DNA of 64,000 nucleotides from Paragorgia papillata (GCA_035771165.1 JAWNZC010000013.1:1694501-1758500), one strand, 5' to 3'. Shown: positions 31,901 to 43,293, counted from the stretch's first letter. Numbers and translations are program-made. Notes: generated from the letters alone by a model not told the origin.

Positions 31901-34900
31901 TACGAACGAGTGAAAATGTTACTAGACGTGATCTTTTCACATGCGCCGAGGCAATACAGTCAAGTCGTAATTCTGCATTGTCTCTCAACAAAGCCAAAGC
32001 GTTGGTAAAAATTCTAAATGCTAACCCTGGTCACTTAAATCAATTGATGGGAAATTATCAGTTAATATTGAAAGATTTTCTCTGTCTAATAAAGTGGATC
32101 CCATGTGCAACAGTTCCACCACCTAACTACCCGGAGATTATGCCATGGGAACATAGTATAGCTTACTTTTCTCCTGCCGAAATTCGCAGTTCATCCAAGG
32201 CTCTTCTGATAGGTTCATCGATGCCAACGCTAGGGGCAGAAATGAGTGAAAATCTTCAGCAAGAATTTGCGCTGCATTCACACCCACCAGTGAATCAAGT
32301 TGTCCGTCAGTTGAAAATCGCCGTCGAAAGTTGGAAGGCTCACCAAAGAAGATTTCCCACCAAAACCGCTTTAGCTTTGTTCCAAGATATGCTTGCCAAG
32401 ATCTACTTTTTCCTATCAGAGGCTGATCACCAAAAATTCACCAGTGCCATTCAAACTGTGAGTCTAGAAAACTGGTTCTGGCATGGAAAAGGTTTCTGTG
32501 CACCAGCGCAAGTGGCAATTGAATTGATTTTCCTAATCACTTCCCACTAGATTTACGGTTGCGGTTATTTCCTGTACCAGATGATTTCAAGAAATCTCCT
32601 CAGCTAGTTGGATTTTTTCGTCTACTTGGAGTCAAACAATCCTTCGATGAAACTGATTTTATCGGAGAACTTTGTGCGTTAGAAAAAATGAAGTCTGGTG
32701 TTGCCCTGACAGATGATGAGTTGAATTTCTCAATTTGTCTTCTAAATGCATTGACTGATGTCGAGAAGGACAATGTTCGCGTTCACGTTGGACAAATACC
32801 TTTACCAGACAAAAAGAAAATTTTGCGTAGAAGTGACAACCTTACCATCTACCAATCGTCTTCGCTTGTAAATCACGGAAATGTTATCTACGTTCACCCA
32901 AAAATTCCACAACAGCTAGCTCTAGATCTTGGCGTGAGGTCGCCAGAACACAGGGAGCTCGAGCCGTACGCATGTAGTATCGGGACACCATTTGGACAGC
33001 ACGAGAAGCTGACCGACCGATTGACAAATATCCTGAAAGGTTACCCTTGCGACTACGGGATCTTGAAAGAGCTTGTCCAAAACGCCGACGACGCCCAAGC
33101 CACCGAAATTCATTTTATACACGACACTCGCGTGCTTCCTCCCGAAGGCGTATTCCTGCATAACGCCGAAGAAATCCAAGGACCAGCGCTCTGCGTATAC
33201 AACGATCGTCCATTCACAGACGAGGACTTGAATGGAATTCAGAATCTTGGAATTGGCAGCAAAAGAGACGATCCTGAGAAGACCGGTCAGTATGGCATCG
33301 GATTCAACGCCGTGTACCATTTGACGGATTGCCCGAGTCTTTTATCTAACGGTGACACTCTTTGTTTCTTCGATCCTCACTGCCGTTATGTACCTGGGGC
33401 CACGCGTACTAATCCGGGAAGAAAATATCAATCGATCGACGATAAATTTAACAAAAATTACCCAGACCTTCTCCCTGGATATCTCGGTCAATATTTGGAA
33501 TTGAAAGACGCCACAGTATTTCGTCTTCCATTGAGAAATCGAAAGCGTTCCCAAGAATCACTAATCGCCAAAACTGATGCAACTAGTATTGTTGTTGGGT
33601 CACTCCTTACGTCTTTTAAAGTCGAAGCCAGAAAGATGTTGCTGTTTCTTAACCACGTAAAAAAGATACGTATCTCTGTTATTAAGGAAAAGGGTGAGCT
33701 CGTGCGAGAATATGAGGTAACGTCCATTTTAGCGGAAAAGGACGAGGAACAGCGCAAAGAATTGTCATCTCTGATAAAGAAGTACAAAGATAAACCGACT
33801 ATTGAAGTGCCACGTAAGGAATGCACCTATCTGATGATCACTTCTGACTCAAGTAACATCAAAGAAGAGTGGCTGATTCATCAATGCTGCGGTGTAGATG
33901 TAAAAAATAAGGATGACACCATACCAGATGGTCGGCAGCATGGTCTTTTCCCACGTGGTGGAGTGGCAGCTCTAGTGTCGTCTTCTGCACCGCGTGTGTC
34001 TGTTGGACCACGCAGTCATCCAAGGTACGTGGCTTACTGTTTCTTACCACTGCCATCATGCTACACGTCCTTACCAGTTTACGTCAACGGTCATTTTGCT
34101 CTTGACACCGCAAGGAGAACTCTTTGGCAAGACGAATCCCCAAACGGACCTTTGACGAGATGGAACAACTTTCTGAAGACACGCGTTCTTGCTCCTGGGT
34201 ACGCTTCGCTAATCCTAGAAGCGCGGAAACACATCCCACACTGCCAGAAAGATCCGCAGACAACCCGATACTTCGCAAGCGAAATCACTGCTGATGCGGG
34301 TTTGTCCTGGTATCACAACCTGTTTCCTAATGTCTACAATACCGACGAGGCCTGGAGAACTTTAGCAATCCAAGTTTATCGTTTTTTGGGAAGGACCTCG
34401 GCTCCAGTTTTACCAATTGTCGTTGCTGATGAAACCGGGGAAAATCGGGACCCCCAAAAATTGCCCCGAAGAATACGAAACTGGCTGCCTGTTCATGAAG
34501 TATTTTTCAAGGATGAAAGTACCCCAGATGTAGAGAACCTTTGGAAACTGCTATTGCGAATTCGTCTTCCCCTGAGTCTCTATGCACCGCACTTTGTATA
34601 TGTAGGTTTCCAGAAAGCAGTTATGCCAAGTCTAGTAAATCCACAAAGTGTGATTGACTTCGTGCGAACATTCCAATCCCGAAATTCAAGCTGTGAAATT
34701 GGAAAACTTCCAAGAAAGTTAGAAGAGACCAAGATCAGAAGTAAACAGGAGCTCAAAGAATTGATCAACTATTGCAAAAAAGAAGAAAAGTTCAGCAGCA
34801 TGTTACAAGGTCTACCAATGCTACTGACTGCCGACGGTCAGTTAAGAGTTTTCGACAAAAGCAAGCCTGTTTACCGTTCCATGTTCAGTGATCTTTTTCC

Positions 34901-37900
34901 CAGACGAGCTCATTCGTTTGTACACCCTAACTTTGTGTACACAATAACTGGCTATAATGAAAGTACATCCCAAGTGATGCGCGGGTTCACTGTCGAAGCA
35001 TTGGCTCAATTTATGCCTGACATTTTTCCTCACGACACGAGAGACCTGACCAAGCACTTGACTTGGGCATTTCCAAAGAATGGCTTGTTGTCCCAAGAAT
35101 GGTTTAAGCGACTATGGGAGTTTTTGCAAACTCAATCCCAGCAGCTATCCCTCGAGGCCTTGAGAGAGTGGCCAGTAATACCGACAACGTGCGGAACGCT
35201 GGTTACCATTGGCATGGCGAAGACGGTGTTAGATCTGACAGAAAGTGGGACCGAAACAGCACGTCAGAAAAAGGTTCGGAAATTCCTCGAACAAATTAAG
35301 TGCCCTGCCTTGAACAAAGCCATCACCCTCAAGGAATCAGATGCAAGAACACGTGCACAGTCAAATCAAGCTAAGCCGCACAACACAGCTATCCAAGTTA
35401 CTGGAGAAACAACGATATCTTCTCATCCACCGCACAGAAAGGCTGCTGTTACAGATCCCTACGTGGCACATCCCCATAGTGTCGCTGATGTCCTCGAAGT
35501 CCTCGATTACATGATGAAGACAGGAACTCTGGACGTTTCCATGCTCTCTGATGAAGAAATTTCGGAAATTCTGCAGTTCTTTCAAGCCGAATACGAAAAC
35601 CTTGAACCGAAACTCAAGTACAATAAGATCCTAAAAGACCTTCCATTGTACAAGACCATTGATGGTACTCATGTCAGTTTGTCGGCGTTCTCTTTGTATG
35701 CCGTAGTTCCAGGAGATGTTCCTTTGGTTGAAATTGCAAAGCTTCAGAATGTGGAGAAACGCCTCTTTCTTCATTCGGATGCCTTACGGACTCTAAATAC
35801 GCTGTACACGGCACTCGGCACAGGTGCTGAACGCTGTGTTTCCAAATTTTTCCTCGATTTCATCCTACCATCCTTCGACATATTTCATCGAGACAGTCAA
35901 TTGGCATTCCTGACTCATATTAAGGACAAGGTTTTACCGTTTTCGCATGAAAAGGAAGAGCTTTTGAGATATCTGCAAGGAATCCGTTGCATCCCCGACC
36001 GGCAGGGCAAACTTCATTATGCTAAGGAGTTTTATAGCAGACGAAACGACGTGTTTCAAAACATGCTTTCCGAAGATTCCGATAAGTTTCCACCCTCACC
36101 ATTTAACGAGGATGTATGGCTGGACTTCTTAATACTGATTGGCCTACAGGAAGATGTTGACGAGAAGCTATTTTTGGAATTCTGTAACGAAGTGCAACTA
36201 CGTGATAAAATTGGTAGGATTGCAACATTTGCAAGTAAATCGTGCAGGACCGATGAAATGAATGTGAAACGGTCAACATCTCTGGTTGGTTACCTCTTGA
36301 CTAAGGCGCACCTTCACAATACATCGTTTTTACTTAAGGTCTCTACTATACAGTTTATCGCTTCCGAGAAAGTAGAAGCCGACCTTTCAGCTGTTCACGA
36401 TCAGTACAAATGTAAAGCAGGCCAGCGACCACCATTTGTTCAGTTTAAATCCTCCGTTCCGTGGCAGCAAAGAAGGCTGGTTTGGAGCAGTGCAGTACTT
36501 CTCCCGGATTGGGCTCAACCGGGAATACGAACTGTAGTTGGCGGGACGTGTATGCTTAGTAGTGCACTTGGTCTTGAAAAACCCACTCAGGTTACCGTAG
36601 CTCAACACTTGACGAACATCTCCGTTACCCTTGAAAAACGTGCGACCGAAGGATCTCTGTCAAACCCTGGCAAGATTAAGGTTATCATGTTCTCAATTTA
36701 CAAATTTCTATCCGGCAAGTGTACAGGGAAAGAGTTGTCAAGCCAATGCACCAAAGATTGCAAGAGAATGGGGCATGATTTGCAAGCGCTACCTTGCGTA
36801 TTTGTCGAAGAAGATGAAGCTTTTGTCAGGGGCGAGCAGCTATCGTTTAATACGCTTGGTGCAAACATGCTCAAGCCGTTCCTTTACACCGTACCACGAG
36901 AATTCGGCGTCTACCAGCATTTTCTCAAGCGTCTTGGAGCAACGGAAAACAGTCTCGCCGCTTCAGTTGGTCAACGTTTTGAAGGCAATAAAGGGCCAAT
37001 GTAAAGAGAAGGAGATGGGTTCTGAGTGTGAAAAGAAGTCACAGGTTACGATGTATCTGCTTTTCCAATTAATTGTCGACAAACCTCGTGGATTGAGAGA
37101 GTTAGAGTCGTGTGAACTGTATTTACCTAGTCGAGGTAAATTTCTTGTCAAATCCGACGAGCTTGTTTGCAAAGTTCCTCCGCATCTTGTTCAGACCGTG
37201 GCTACAATGAACTGTCATGTTCTCTTACCGTTCGAAGCATGTGGATTGGCAAGAGAACGGGAGACGGACTACCTCGACTCTCTCCCTGCACGTGTGCGCC
37301 CAAAGCCGCTAGAAAGTCTTGTCCGTGAGGAATTAGACCCCTCGTGCAAAAATGACACGTGTCTGCTTAGCCGAGATGGCATCACCTGCAGTTTTATAAA
37401 AAGGTGGGTAGATACGACTAATTATTTAGTTATGGTAATGCCTTAAGCGTATAATATAAATTTTGTAGCGACTGTGAAAATATTTAAAGGCTTGTTTACA
37501 CAGGCGATTTTTGGTGCGATCATTCTGACGCATGCGATTGAATGGATGTGTCACAAATGATATTGAACGACTATTTGTCGGTAGAACAAACACTGTTTTT
37601 CCCACCGCAGTGTTTATAGGAGACAGACGAGTAACCGCTCGCCATGCATGGCGAGAACTAAGGGGGTACGACTTTCATACCGGTATACGAAAATGTCATT
37701 CCAGTACAACTACCGGGATCAACTCGTGCCAGTATGGCTTGTACTGGTATGAAATTTTGTACTGGTATCATGTAAACAACAGAGCCACAATAGGAATCGG
37801 GGCGAACTCGTACCAGTATGAAAGCAGTACCGGTATCATGTAAACACCCCCTAAGGTAACTCGCTTCCATAAAAACATAGTCAATAGAGCATAGTTAATA

Positions 37901-39931
37901 GAAAATAGACATGGTTTGGAAGCTCAACAAAAGTCATTGTTTTATGTTTTTGTTCAGGTTTATGGAAATTTTTGCACTTTCACGGTTACTGAACATATTG
38001 TGTTTTCTGTATAATAAAGCAATCATCCAATGGCAACGTTTGGGTTCAATCACTCAACCGTACTGTTTAAATATTAATAAACCTAAAACAAAGGATTTGG
38101 CACCTTCATGTACCTTTCAACATGAATCGTAGCTTGATTGTTAACCGCTTTGAAGTTTGCCGAGTTTCCAAACCATGTATATTTTCTGTTAACTATGAAT
38201 AGAGATATGGTCTAGAAACTCGGCAAACTTCAAAGCGCCTATAATGAGCTGTGATTTGATGTTGAACCGTACCTTACACCGTGCACATCCTTTGTTTTAG
38301 GTTTATTAATATTTAAATAGAACGGTTGAGTGATTGAACTGAAACGTTACTATTGGATAATTCCGTTCATTATACTAAAATACAATGGGTTCCGTGACCG
38401 TGAACCGTGCACAAAATGCATAATGGCGAACAAAAAGATAGAACAAAGACTTTAGCCGAGTTTCCAGACCATATCAAATTTAATCAAGCAGCTCTAAGCA
38501 TAGTCATTTTTGTGCACATAGGCATTTGTGTGCACGGTGCACGGTCACTGAACCCACAATGAAGGAATTATCCAAAAAACAACGTTTCAGTTCAACACTC
38601 AACCGTGGTATTTAAATTTTAATAAACCTAAAACAAAGGATGTGCACGGTGTAAGATACGGTGCAACATAAAATCACAGCTCATTATAGGCGCTTTGAAG
38701 TTTGCCGAGTTTCCAGACCATATCTCGATTGACTATATGGTTTGACCATGTTCATTTTAGGTACATAGACATAATGAGATCAAAAGAATTCGAAGAAGGA
38801 ATCGTTCGCCTGATAAAACACCAAAAGAAGTCCAACGAACTTTCTGATGAAATGGTAAAGAGAATTTCAAGACTTGGATGGATCAACACGTCAAAGGGGA
38901 AAATGAAATGTATGAACAGCATCAAGACTCGTTTAGTCGACAAAAAGACCGAAAAGGTAGTGCAAGTAATCTCTCAAGGACGCATCTGTCACGTGGTCAG
39001 AGGAAACGATTCCTGGGCGTTGTACGTTCGGCATGAGTTTGGGGGCACGATTATGCTGGGACTTTTGTCCCAGTGCGTGAACGAAATTATGGATGGTTGT
39101 TTCGAAGACAAATCTATAACAGTGTTAACGGATATGCTGTCATGTGACTCGCCTAAAAATATTGCGAGCAAGGTCTTGGACGTTCACGATATTCATGAAG
39201 ATTCGTCAGATGGAAAGATAGCCTCAGATATGGACAAAATTAAACAAGCCACTGAAATGTTGAAAATGACTTTAGATCAACCTGGTAGCGGTGGTGGAGG
39301 CGGGGGTGGTGGAAGTGGCGGTGGAGGTGGTGGTGGTGGCGGTGGCGGTGGTGGCGGTGGTGGCGGTGGTGGCGGTGGTGGCCGTGGTGGAAGAGGCGGT
39401 GGAGGCGGTGGTGGTGGTGGTGGTGGTAGTGGTGGTGGTGGTAGAAGTGGTGGTGGCGGTGGCATATCTATCACGTACTTTCCGCCAGGCGATAGATATA
39501 CCAGTCCCAATCGTGACGAAGCCGATCGCTGGATGACACAATCCCGCTTTGATCTGGTGGCCGCTACGTTTTTACTCAGTTCAGCAGATCCCCTGTTCAG
39601 CGCCTTGGTGTGCTTTCTGAGTCACCAGATCGTAGAAAAGAGCTTGAAAGCAGCGTTATATGCGAAACGTGGCCTCACTAACGAGCAGCTACACACGCAT
39701 GGTGTACACCAACTTGCAAGAGATCTGAACAATGAGACGGAGATAGCTGGACACATAATTGGACTGGTTGATCGCGTTGCAAACTACTACGTGAGCACGC
39801 GTTACCCAAATAGACAACCAGACGGCAGAGTTCCTGCAGAGGAATTTGGCGAAGAAGAAGCCAGAAGAGCGGTTGAAGCTACAAGGGAAATTGTTGAGAT
39901 AATTGAAGACTTTATTAATCAGGTTTCGTGA
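21655..39931 (+). CDS. Sacsin-like gene 2 (five exons; glycine tract in place of the J domain; HEPN end)
   Basis: The model joins 21655-21676, 22019-22107, 26073-26331, 29261-37403 and 38761-39931. Every junction is GT-AG and the phases agree (1+2, 0+0, 1+2, 2+1). It gives about 3,230 residues: a short N-terminus, a first sacsin unit beginning [20 protein letters not shown] with N-box [16 protein letters not shown] and G-box [15 protein letters not shown], a last-type unit with [16 protein letters not shown], a Cys-rich linker, a 60-residue Gly tract and a HEPN domain. The first unit resembles the first repeat of vertebrate sacsin. Two one-base indels in exon 4 (near 32530 and 36950) break the frame; they may be sequence errors or real damage. 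The role in protein quality control is inferred from the family. Confidence 0.85.
22019..22107 (+). CDS. Gene 2 exon 2 (start of first ATPase domain)
   Basis: It follows the acceptor ttttag and encodes [19 protein letters not shown] plus [10 protein letters not shown], then the donor gtataacc. The text is the conserved lead-in to the sacsin N-box and is completed by [10 protein letters not shown] at the start of exon 3. Confidence 0.85.
22334..22642 (+). mobile_element. 5S-rRNA-derived SINE, nearly complete
   Basis: The head holds aagcccagttggacggggtt, then gtacttggatgggtgaccgt and ctgggaataa: the 5S rRNA box A to box C order. The tail shares 'ctctcctgtgctt', 'ccctccgtaaaatc' and 'ttagctta' with the copy at 48806. 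It ends with 'aacgacgttaaataaatc'. RNA polymerase III transcription would start from the internal promoter. Confidence 0.8.
22683..22806. mobile_element. Small TIR element flanked by AATGTCT
   Basis: The left end ctagcctagtttctaggcc is the near-inverse of the right end ggtctagaaactaggttag. The flanks both read aatgtct, a likely 7-8 bp target duplication. It has no coding capacity. Confidence 0.7.
22845..22962. mobile_element. Short MITE (ttaaacctttca ends)
   Basis: The ends ttaaacctttcacgcatg and catgaaagggttaa are inverse. The core cttgacgagtaaaatcgtct and 'ggcgttagacagagtaaa' recurs in the MITE at 44145-44271 and in part near 50075. Confidence 0.75.
23027..24485. mobile_element. hAT-type element with perfect 8-bp target duplication
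   Basis: The ends CAGGGGCGGATCTAGG and CCTAGATCCGCCCCTG are inverse, and both flanks read AGTGTGGA (23019-23026 and 24486-24493). An 8-bp duplication and CAGGGGCGG-type ends are typical of the hAT superfamily. At 1,459 bp it is too short for a transposase and looks non-autonomous. It carries one possible coding exon on the minus strand. Confidence 0.88.
23740..23987 (-). CDS. Possible first coding exon inside the hAT-type element
   Basis: On the minus strand an ATG at 23987 opens 82 codons ([20 protein letters not shown] at the start), followed by a donor-like ataag|gtaaac. I do not recognise the protein. It could be a captured host exon, the N-terminus of an element protein, or chance. No matching acceptor exon was found inside the element. 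Confidence 0.3.
24500..25095. other. Non-coding stretch with a dispersed palindromic repeat
   Basis: No gene seen. Segments tagtataaatacac (24799) and gtgtatttatacta (24979) are inverse, and 'aataataacctcgacttcg' begins a second palindrome around 25030-25085. This looks like a MITE-type repeat. Confidence 0.5.
25096..25545. repeat. Minisatellite, about 20-bp unit
   Basis: About 22 diverged copies of cttacaacgtagcgtaatgt lie in gene 2 intron 2. Reading frames across it are artefacts of the repeat. Confidence 0.9.
25549..26018. mobile_element. MITE with ~100-bp inverted arms, next to gene 2 exon 3
   Basis: The left arm agggtattggcaataaaaat and right arm atttttattgccaatacccta pair, and pairing continues through 'tggtataagaagacctttt'. 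The right end lies about 55 bp before exon 3. Confidence 0.85.
26073..26331 (+). CDS. Gene 2 exon 3 (ATPase N-box to G-box)
   Basis: Acceptor tgctgtttag, donor acag|gtaaga. It encodes [19 protein letters not shown] at the start and [14 protein letters not shown] at the end. The asparagine/aspartate N-box and the glycine box are both present, as expected for an ATP-binding HSP90-like fold. Confidence 0.93.
26408..26750. mobile_element. MITE in gene 2 intron 3
   Basis: The ends ttaggggctgttcacacgag and ctcatgtgaacaggccctaa are inverse. The interior is a series of 'gggataactcgg' motifs in both orientations. Confidence 0.8.
27526..27893. mobile_element. MITE with ~32-bp inverted repeats in gene 2 intron 3
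   Basis: The ends aagccccgcacagacgacca and tggtcgtctgtgcggggctt are exact inverses, followed inward by agttttccttg and its inverse. The interior repeats 'caaggaaaacttg' many times. Confidence 0.88.
27894..29150. repeat. Degenerate purine-rich minisatellite
   Basis: About 1.25 kb of irregular 'gtagaggagtaagggagtaagg' motifs fills the 3' half of intron 3. It has no regular period and no coding sense. It ends about 110 bp before exon 4. Confidence 0.85.
29261..37403 (+). CDS. Gene 2 exon 4 (first sacsin unit, last-type unit, linker; two frameshifts)
   Basis: Acceptor tctctgtag at 29260; the exon begins [20 protein letters not shown]. One frame runs to 32550. A missing base between about 32515 and 32545 shifts the frame, which then reads [16 protein letters not shown], the homologue of ENVFPLDLQPQLFLLPEDL in gene 1. 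The second frame runs to about 36950, where an extra A in gaaaacag shifts it again to [18 protein letters not shown]. The second ATPase starts near 33003. The exon ends with the donor ag|gtgggt inside an Arg codon. Confidence 0.88.
37658..37857. mobile_element. Short MITE in gene 2 intron 4
   Basis: Ends ctaagggggt and acaccccctaagg are inverse; the interior repeats 'accggtatcatgtaaac' and its variants. Confidence 0.6.
37876..38737. mobile_element. Compound MITE array ending 23 bp before gene 2 exon 5
   Basis: Several partial copies in both orientations share 'aataaacctaaaacaaagga', 'ctcattataggcgctttgaa' and 'tttccagaccatatctcgat'. A clean single copy is at 48087-48384. The array ends immediately before the polypyrimidine tract and acceptor of exon 5. 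Confidence 0.8.
38761..39931 (+). CDS. Gene 2 exon 5 (linker, Gly tract, HEPN)
   Basis: Acceptor ttcattttag at 38760. The exon reads [20 protein letters not shown], matching HIKILKSKELQEGLIRLLKH of gene 1, which fixes the splice. It then has a 60-residue glycine tract (39284-39463) and a HEPN domain (about 39500-39920) with [18 protein letters not shown] and TRYPNRQP. No HPD motif or J-like helix is present. Confidence 0.9.
39284..39463 (+). repeat. GGN trinucleotide array coding a 60-residue glycine-rich linker
   Basis: The array of ggt/ggc/gga codons encodes Gly with a few Ser and Arg. It sits at the position of the J domain in gene 1. Such arrays vary in length between individuals. Confidence 0.95.
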
Positions 39932-40035
39932 CGTTATTAATATAACAATATAGAGTTGATGTTTGTGGGCATAAATATGTTTTTGGCCCGATTCAGGCTC
40001 ATTTTAGCCATTTTAGGTTAAAATTCGCTTTATTA

Positions 40036-40036
40036 C

Positions 40037-40070
<34 letters not shown>

Positions 40071-40485
40071 GTTTATTACACATTCTGGCACACGTATGCG
40101 AAATACAATGTGTTTACAAGATGATATAAAATAACTAATCATATTACACTATAAAATTACGTTAAAATGTACGATATTTACATATTTAAAATCACTAATT
40201 AAAAATTATCGTTCATATGCTATAAAAATTACATAAGATATGCCATTGCCGGAAAGAAACTGTTTTTGTATCTATCAGTTCGACATTTAGGCAAAGAAAG
40301 ATTAGTATTGTTTCGCAGGTTAACAGAAACGCATTCTTCACGGGTAGGAGGCAATACATGATGCAGACGTGAGTCCAGCTCTCTAATGTTTGTTAAGACT
40401 TTCAGGCAGATTTCGGAACGTCTTTCTTCAAGTCGACTGCACTTAGCAGCAGTCAATGCCTCACTATAATGAAGACCAGACTAAT
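40036..40485 (-). mobile_element. 5'-truncated LINE 3' end (non-LTR retrotransposon)
   Basis: The minus strand encodes the usual end of a LINE reverse transcriptase: EALTAAKCSRLEERRSEICL, then a stretch with HHVLPP, then CRTDRYKNSFFPA. A non-coding tail of about 190 bp and an (att)n run at 40036-40070 follow. Only the C-terminal ~80 residues remain. Confidence 0.8.
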
Positions 40486-41270
40486 AATTGTAGTGGGCAT
40501 TTAGGAAAAAATCAAAGACAGTATACGGTAAACAGTATCTTCAACATGTAGTGCCACCTTCACGTCGGCGTGTATTTCATTGCAACAAATATTTACATAT
40601 TAAACTCATAGCTTACTGTACATGTAACTTGGCAGAAAAACGCAACATTTGTCATCAAAACAATCTTTGCTCCACAGTATTGACAAAAAAAGTATACAAT
40701 TCCGTAAACAACAAACCAATAATGATTTAGAACTGTTAAAACTTGATAGGCTCCGATCAGCGGGCTAAAATATATTTTAGTACATTTTAGACCGCTGAAT
40801 TCTCCATTTTATCCCGCAAAATACACCACAACGCTCGATAAAATTATTATAAAAAAAATGCACATGTATTAATTATTGTTTAGGAAATGTAGTTGTTATT
40901 TAGGTTTTGAGGTGGATCGACCAATGAGTTTGCACATGATGGAAGGGAAAGGAGTATAACCTCAAATAGGATTGGTTTATTGGTTATAGATAGTTCATCA
41001 CAATATCATTTAAACAAGTTGTAGCGACTGCAGTATTTGTTGTAGTGAACAGCAGAAGTCCTTCGTTTGGAACGAGGGACTGCATGTGTTTCCCTATACA
41101 ACATCTTTTACTGAATGAATGAATGAAAATTACAATGCTGCTCAACCCGATTTAAGTGTACATGTAACTGCCGTTTCCGTTTAATTTGAACAAAAAACAG
41201 AGGATTCCTACTAACTTTGCTAAAGATACAAATGTATTACTGACTAACATATGCATGTTTCTTTAATAAT
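40486..41270. other. Intergenic, no feature recognised
   Basis: No coding, RNA or repeat feature that I can support is visible here. Confidence 0.5.
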
Positions 41271-41274
41271 TTAT

Positions 41275-41960
41275 TATGTACGATGTGTACGATGTATGGT
41301 GTAATGGTGTATTGTGTAATGGTGTATGGTATATGGTGTATGGTGTACTGTGTATTGGGAATTGGGTATGGTGTAATGGTGTATGGTCTATGGTGTACTG
41401 TGTATTGTGTATTGGGAATTGTGTATGGTGAATGGTGTATTGTGTAATGGTGTATTGTGTAATGGTGTATTGTGTAATGGTGTATTGTGTATGGTATATG
41501 GTGTATTGTGTAATGGTGTATGGTATATGGTGTATGGTGTATTGTGTAATGGTGTATGGTATATGGTGTATTGTGTATTGTGTAATGTGTATGGTGTATT
41601 GTGTATGGTGTATTGTGTATGGTGTATTGTGTATTGTGTATAGTGAATGGTGTATGGCGTATTGTGTATCGTGTATTGTGTATTGTGTAATGTGTATTGT
41701 GTATTGTGTATGGTGTATTGTGTATGGTGTATTGTGTATTGTGAATGGTGTATGGCGTATGGTGTATGGTGTATTGTATAGTGTGGTATAATGTGTATTG
41801 TGTATGGTGTATTGTGTATGGTGTATTGTGTATAGTGCATGGTGTATGGTGTATTGTGTATGGTGTATGGTGAATTGTGTATTGTGAATGGTGTATTGTG
41901 AATCGTGCATTGTGTATTCTGTATTGTGTAAAGCGTATTGCGTATTATGTATAATTACTA
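41275..41960. repeat. Degenerate 'gtgtattgtgtatg' minisatellite
   Basis: About 690 bp of tgtattg/gtgtaatg/gtgtatgg motifs with 7-8 bp sub-units. Open frames on both strands (up to 215 codons of YTIHHTQ-like text) are by-products of the low-complexity array. Confidence 0.95.
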
Positions 41961-43031
41961 CAGACCGAAATGTTATGCGAATTATTTTGAAGACCCCATA
42001 AAAAACAATGTTATTGACTGATATTACATTTCGTTAAATTTAGCACCGCATGCATTGCTTTAGTGCATTTCTTTAGCACACCTGACGGTATGTTTTTCAC
42101 TAACATGGTTATTGATAATACACCATAAGGTGTATTATAGATGTCACAAAAATACACCATGGTGAACACACTATAGTATGTAAGAAAACACACCTTTTCA
42201 AAAAACACATCTCGAAGCGTGTCAAATGTTTGGACAAACGAAAAACACATCTTGAGTTGTGTTATAGTAACGAACACACCTGTGTTATTGCAACACGTGT
42301 TAAATATTGGCCAAGAAAAGTGTGTTATCGTAACACACCCGTTTTTAAGAGTGTATATTCCACATTGAGACAACAAAATTTCCCAATCGTCGACACATTC
42401 AATTTACGTTTGCTGAAACTATGTCAAGTCTGACCTTCTGTCATATTATTATTTGATATCTTGAACACAACGCCTACCACTCAGAAAAATTATTGCCCCC
42501 CCCCCCCCCTGACGCCGCCATATTGTTACAGAAATCTGACAGAGAGGTTCTTTCCCCTTGTTTCTTTTCAGTGTTCTTGTTTCCGGCTTTCCGCTACCTT
42601 GTTTCCAACGGACTACTTCTATGAATCTCAACAAAACTCTTCCGAACGCGGAGGAGAGAGTAAAACTGACGCATCGCCATCGGACGCGTGCCTTTCAAAA
42701 CGAAACTGCATTTGTAGCCCCAGCTCAATTTGCATAGGTCATGCCCTCTGCCATGGCAAAGCCAATCAACATTCGCGGTTTTCACCCACGCTCGGCTATT
42801 AAACATTGAAATTCTAGGATCAATTAAACAAAGGCTTACCTAGAAAACCGAAAGCTTCCGCGTATCAAACGAAAGTTTAAAGGGCGAGTAGTAACTAGTA
42901 AAGTGTTGTGAAACCGGCGTAACTAGCTATAGCTATAGTGTCGAGCTCCTCACAGTAATAACAGGACCGCAAAGTTAATCAATATAGGACGCTATCGACA
43001 GTGTCGAGTGCATACTAATTCCTAGACGTCG
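41961..43031. other. Intergenic region upstream of gene 3
   Basis: A stretch at 42060-42360 rich in 'aacacacc' and 'ggtgtgtt' motifs looks like a degraded MITE. A C run lies at about 42497-42508. The gene 3 promoter and 5' UTR should be in the last few hundred bases, but I cannot place the start. Confidence 0.45.
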
Positions 43032-43222
43032 ATGGCAGAAGGTGGGAGAAGAAATAATAAGAATGAAAGGCACAGCGGCTTTAATCGACACTGGTTTACA
43101 AGGAAAGCAAAGGCTTTCGAATACAGATGTTGTATCTGTGAGCAGGTTCTCGACGACCCGCAACAACTTGTGAGCTGTGGACATCAGTTTTGTAAACTCT
43201 GTCTACCTGCCGGGCAAGTAAA
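43032..43222 (+). CDS. Gene 3 exon 1 (start and most of the RING)
   Basis: ATG in the context gtcgATGGc opens the frame. Six of eight zinc ligands (CCIC, CGHQFCKLC) are here. Of two overlapping donors, gtaagt at 43223 leaves two bases that combine with the first base of exon 2; gtaaag at 43218 would break the frame. Confidence 0.8.
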
Positions 43223-43253
43223 GTAAGTGTTATACCTATATAGTAGACATAGC

Positions 43254-43293
<40 letters not shown>

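Noticed and set aside
39272..39541. Poly-Pro and poly-Thr minus-strand frames
   Set aside because: Antisense of the glycine-coding array in gene 2 exon 5.
41263..41910. 215-codon minus-strand frame and overlapping plus-strand frames
   Set aside because: Low-complexity translation of the tgtattg minisatellite in every frame.
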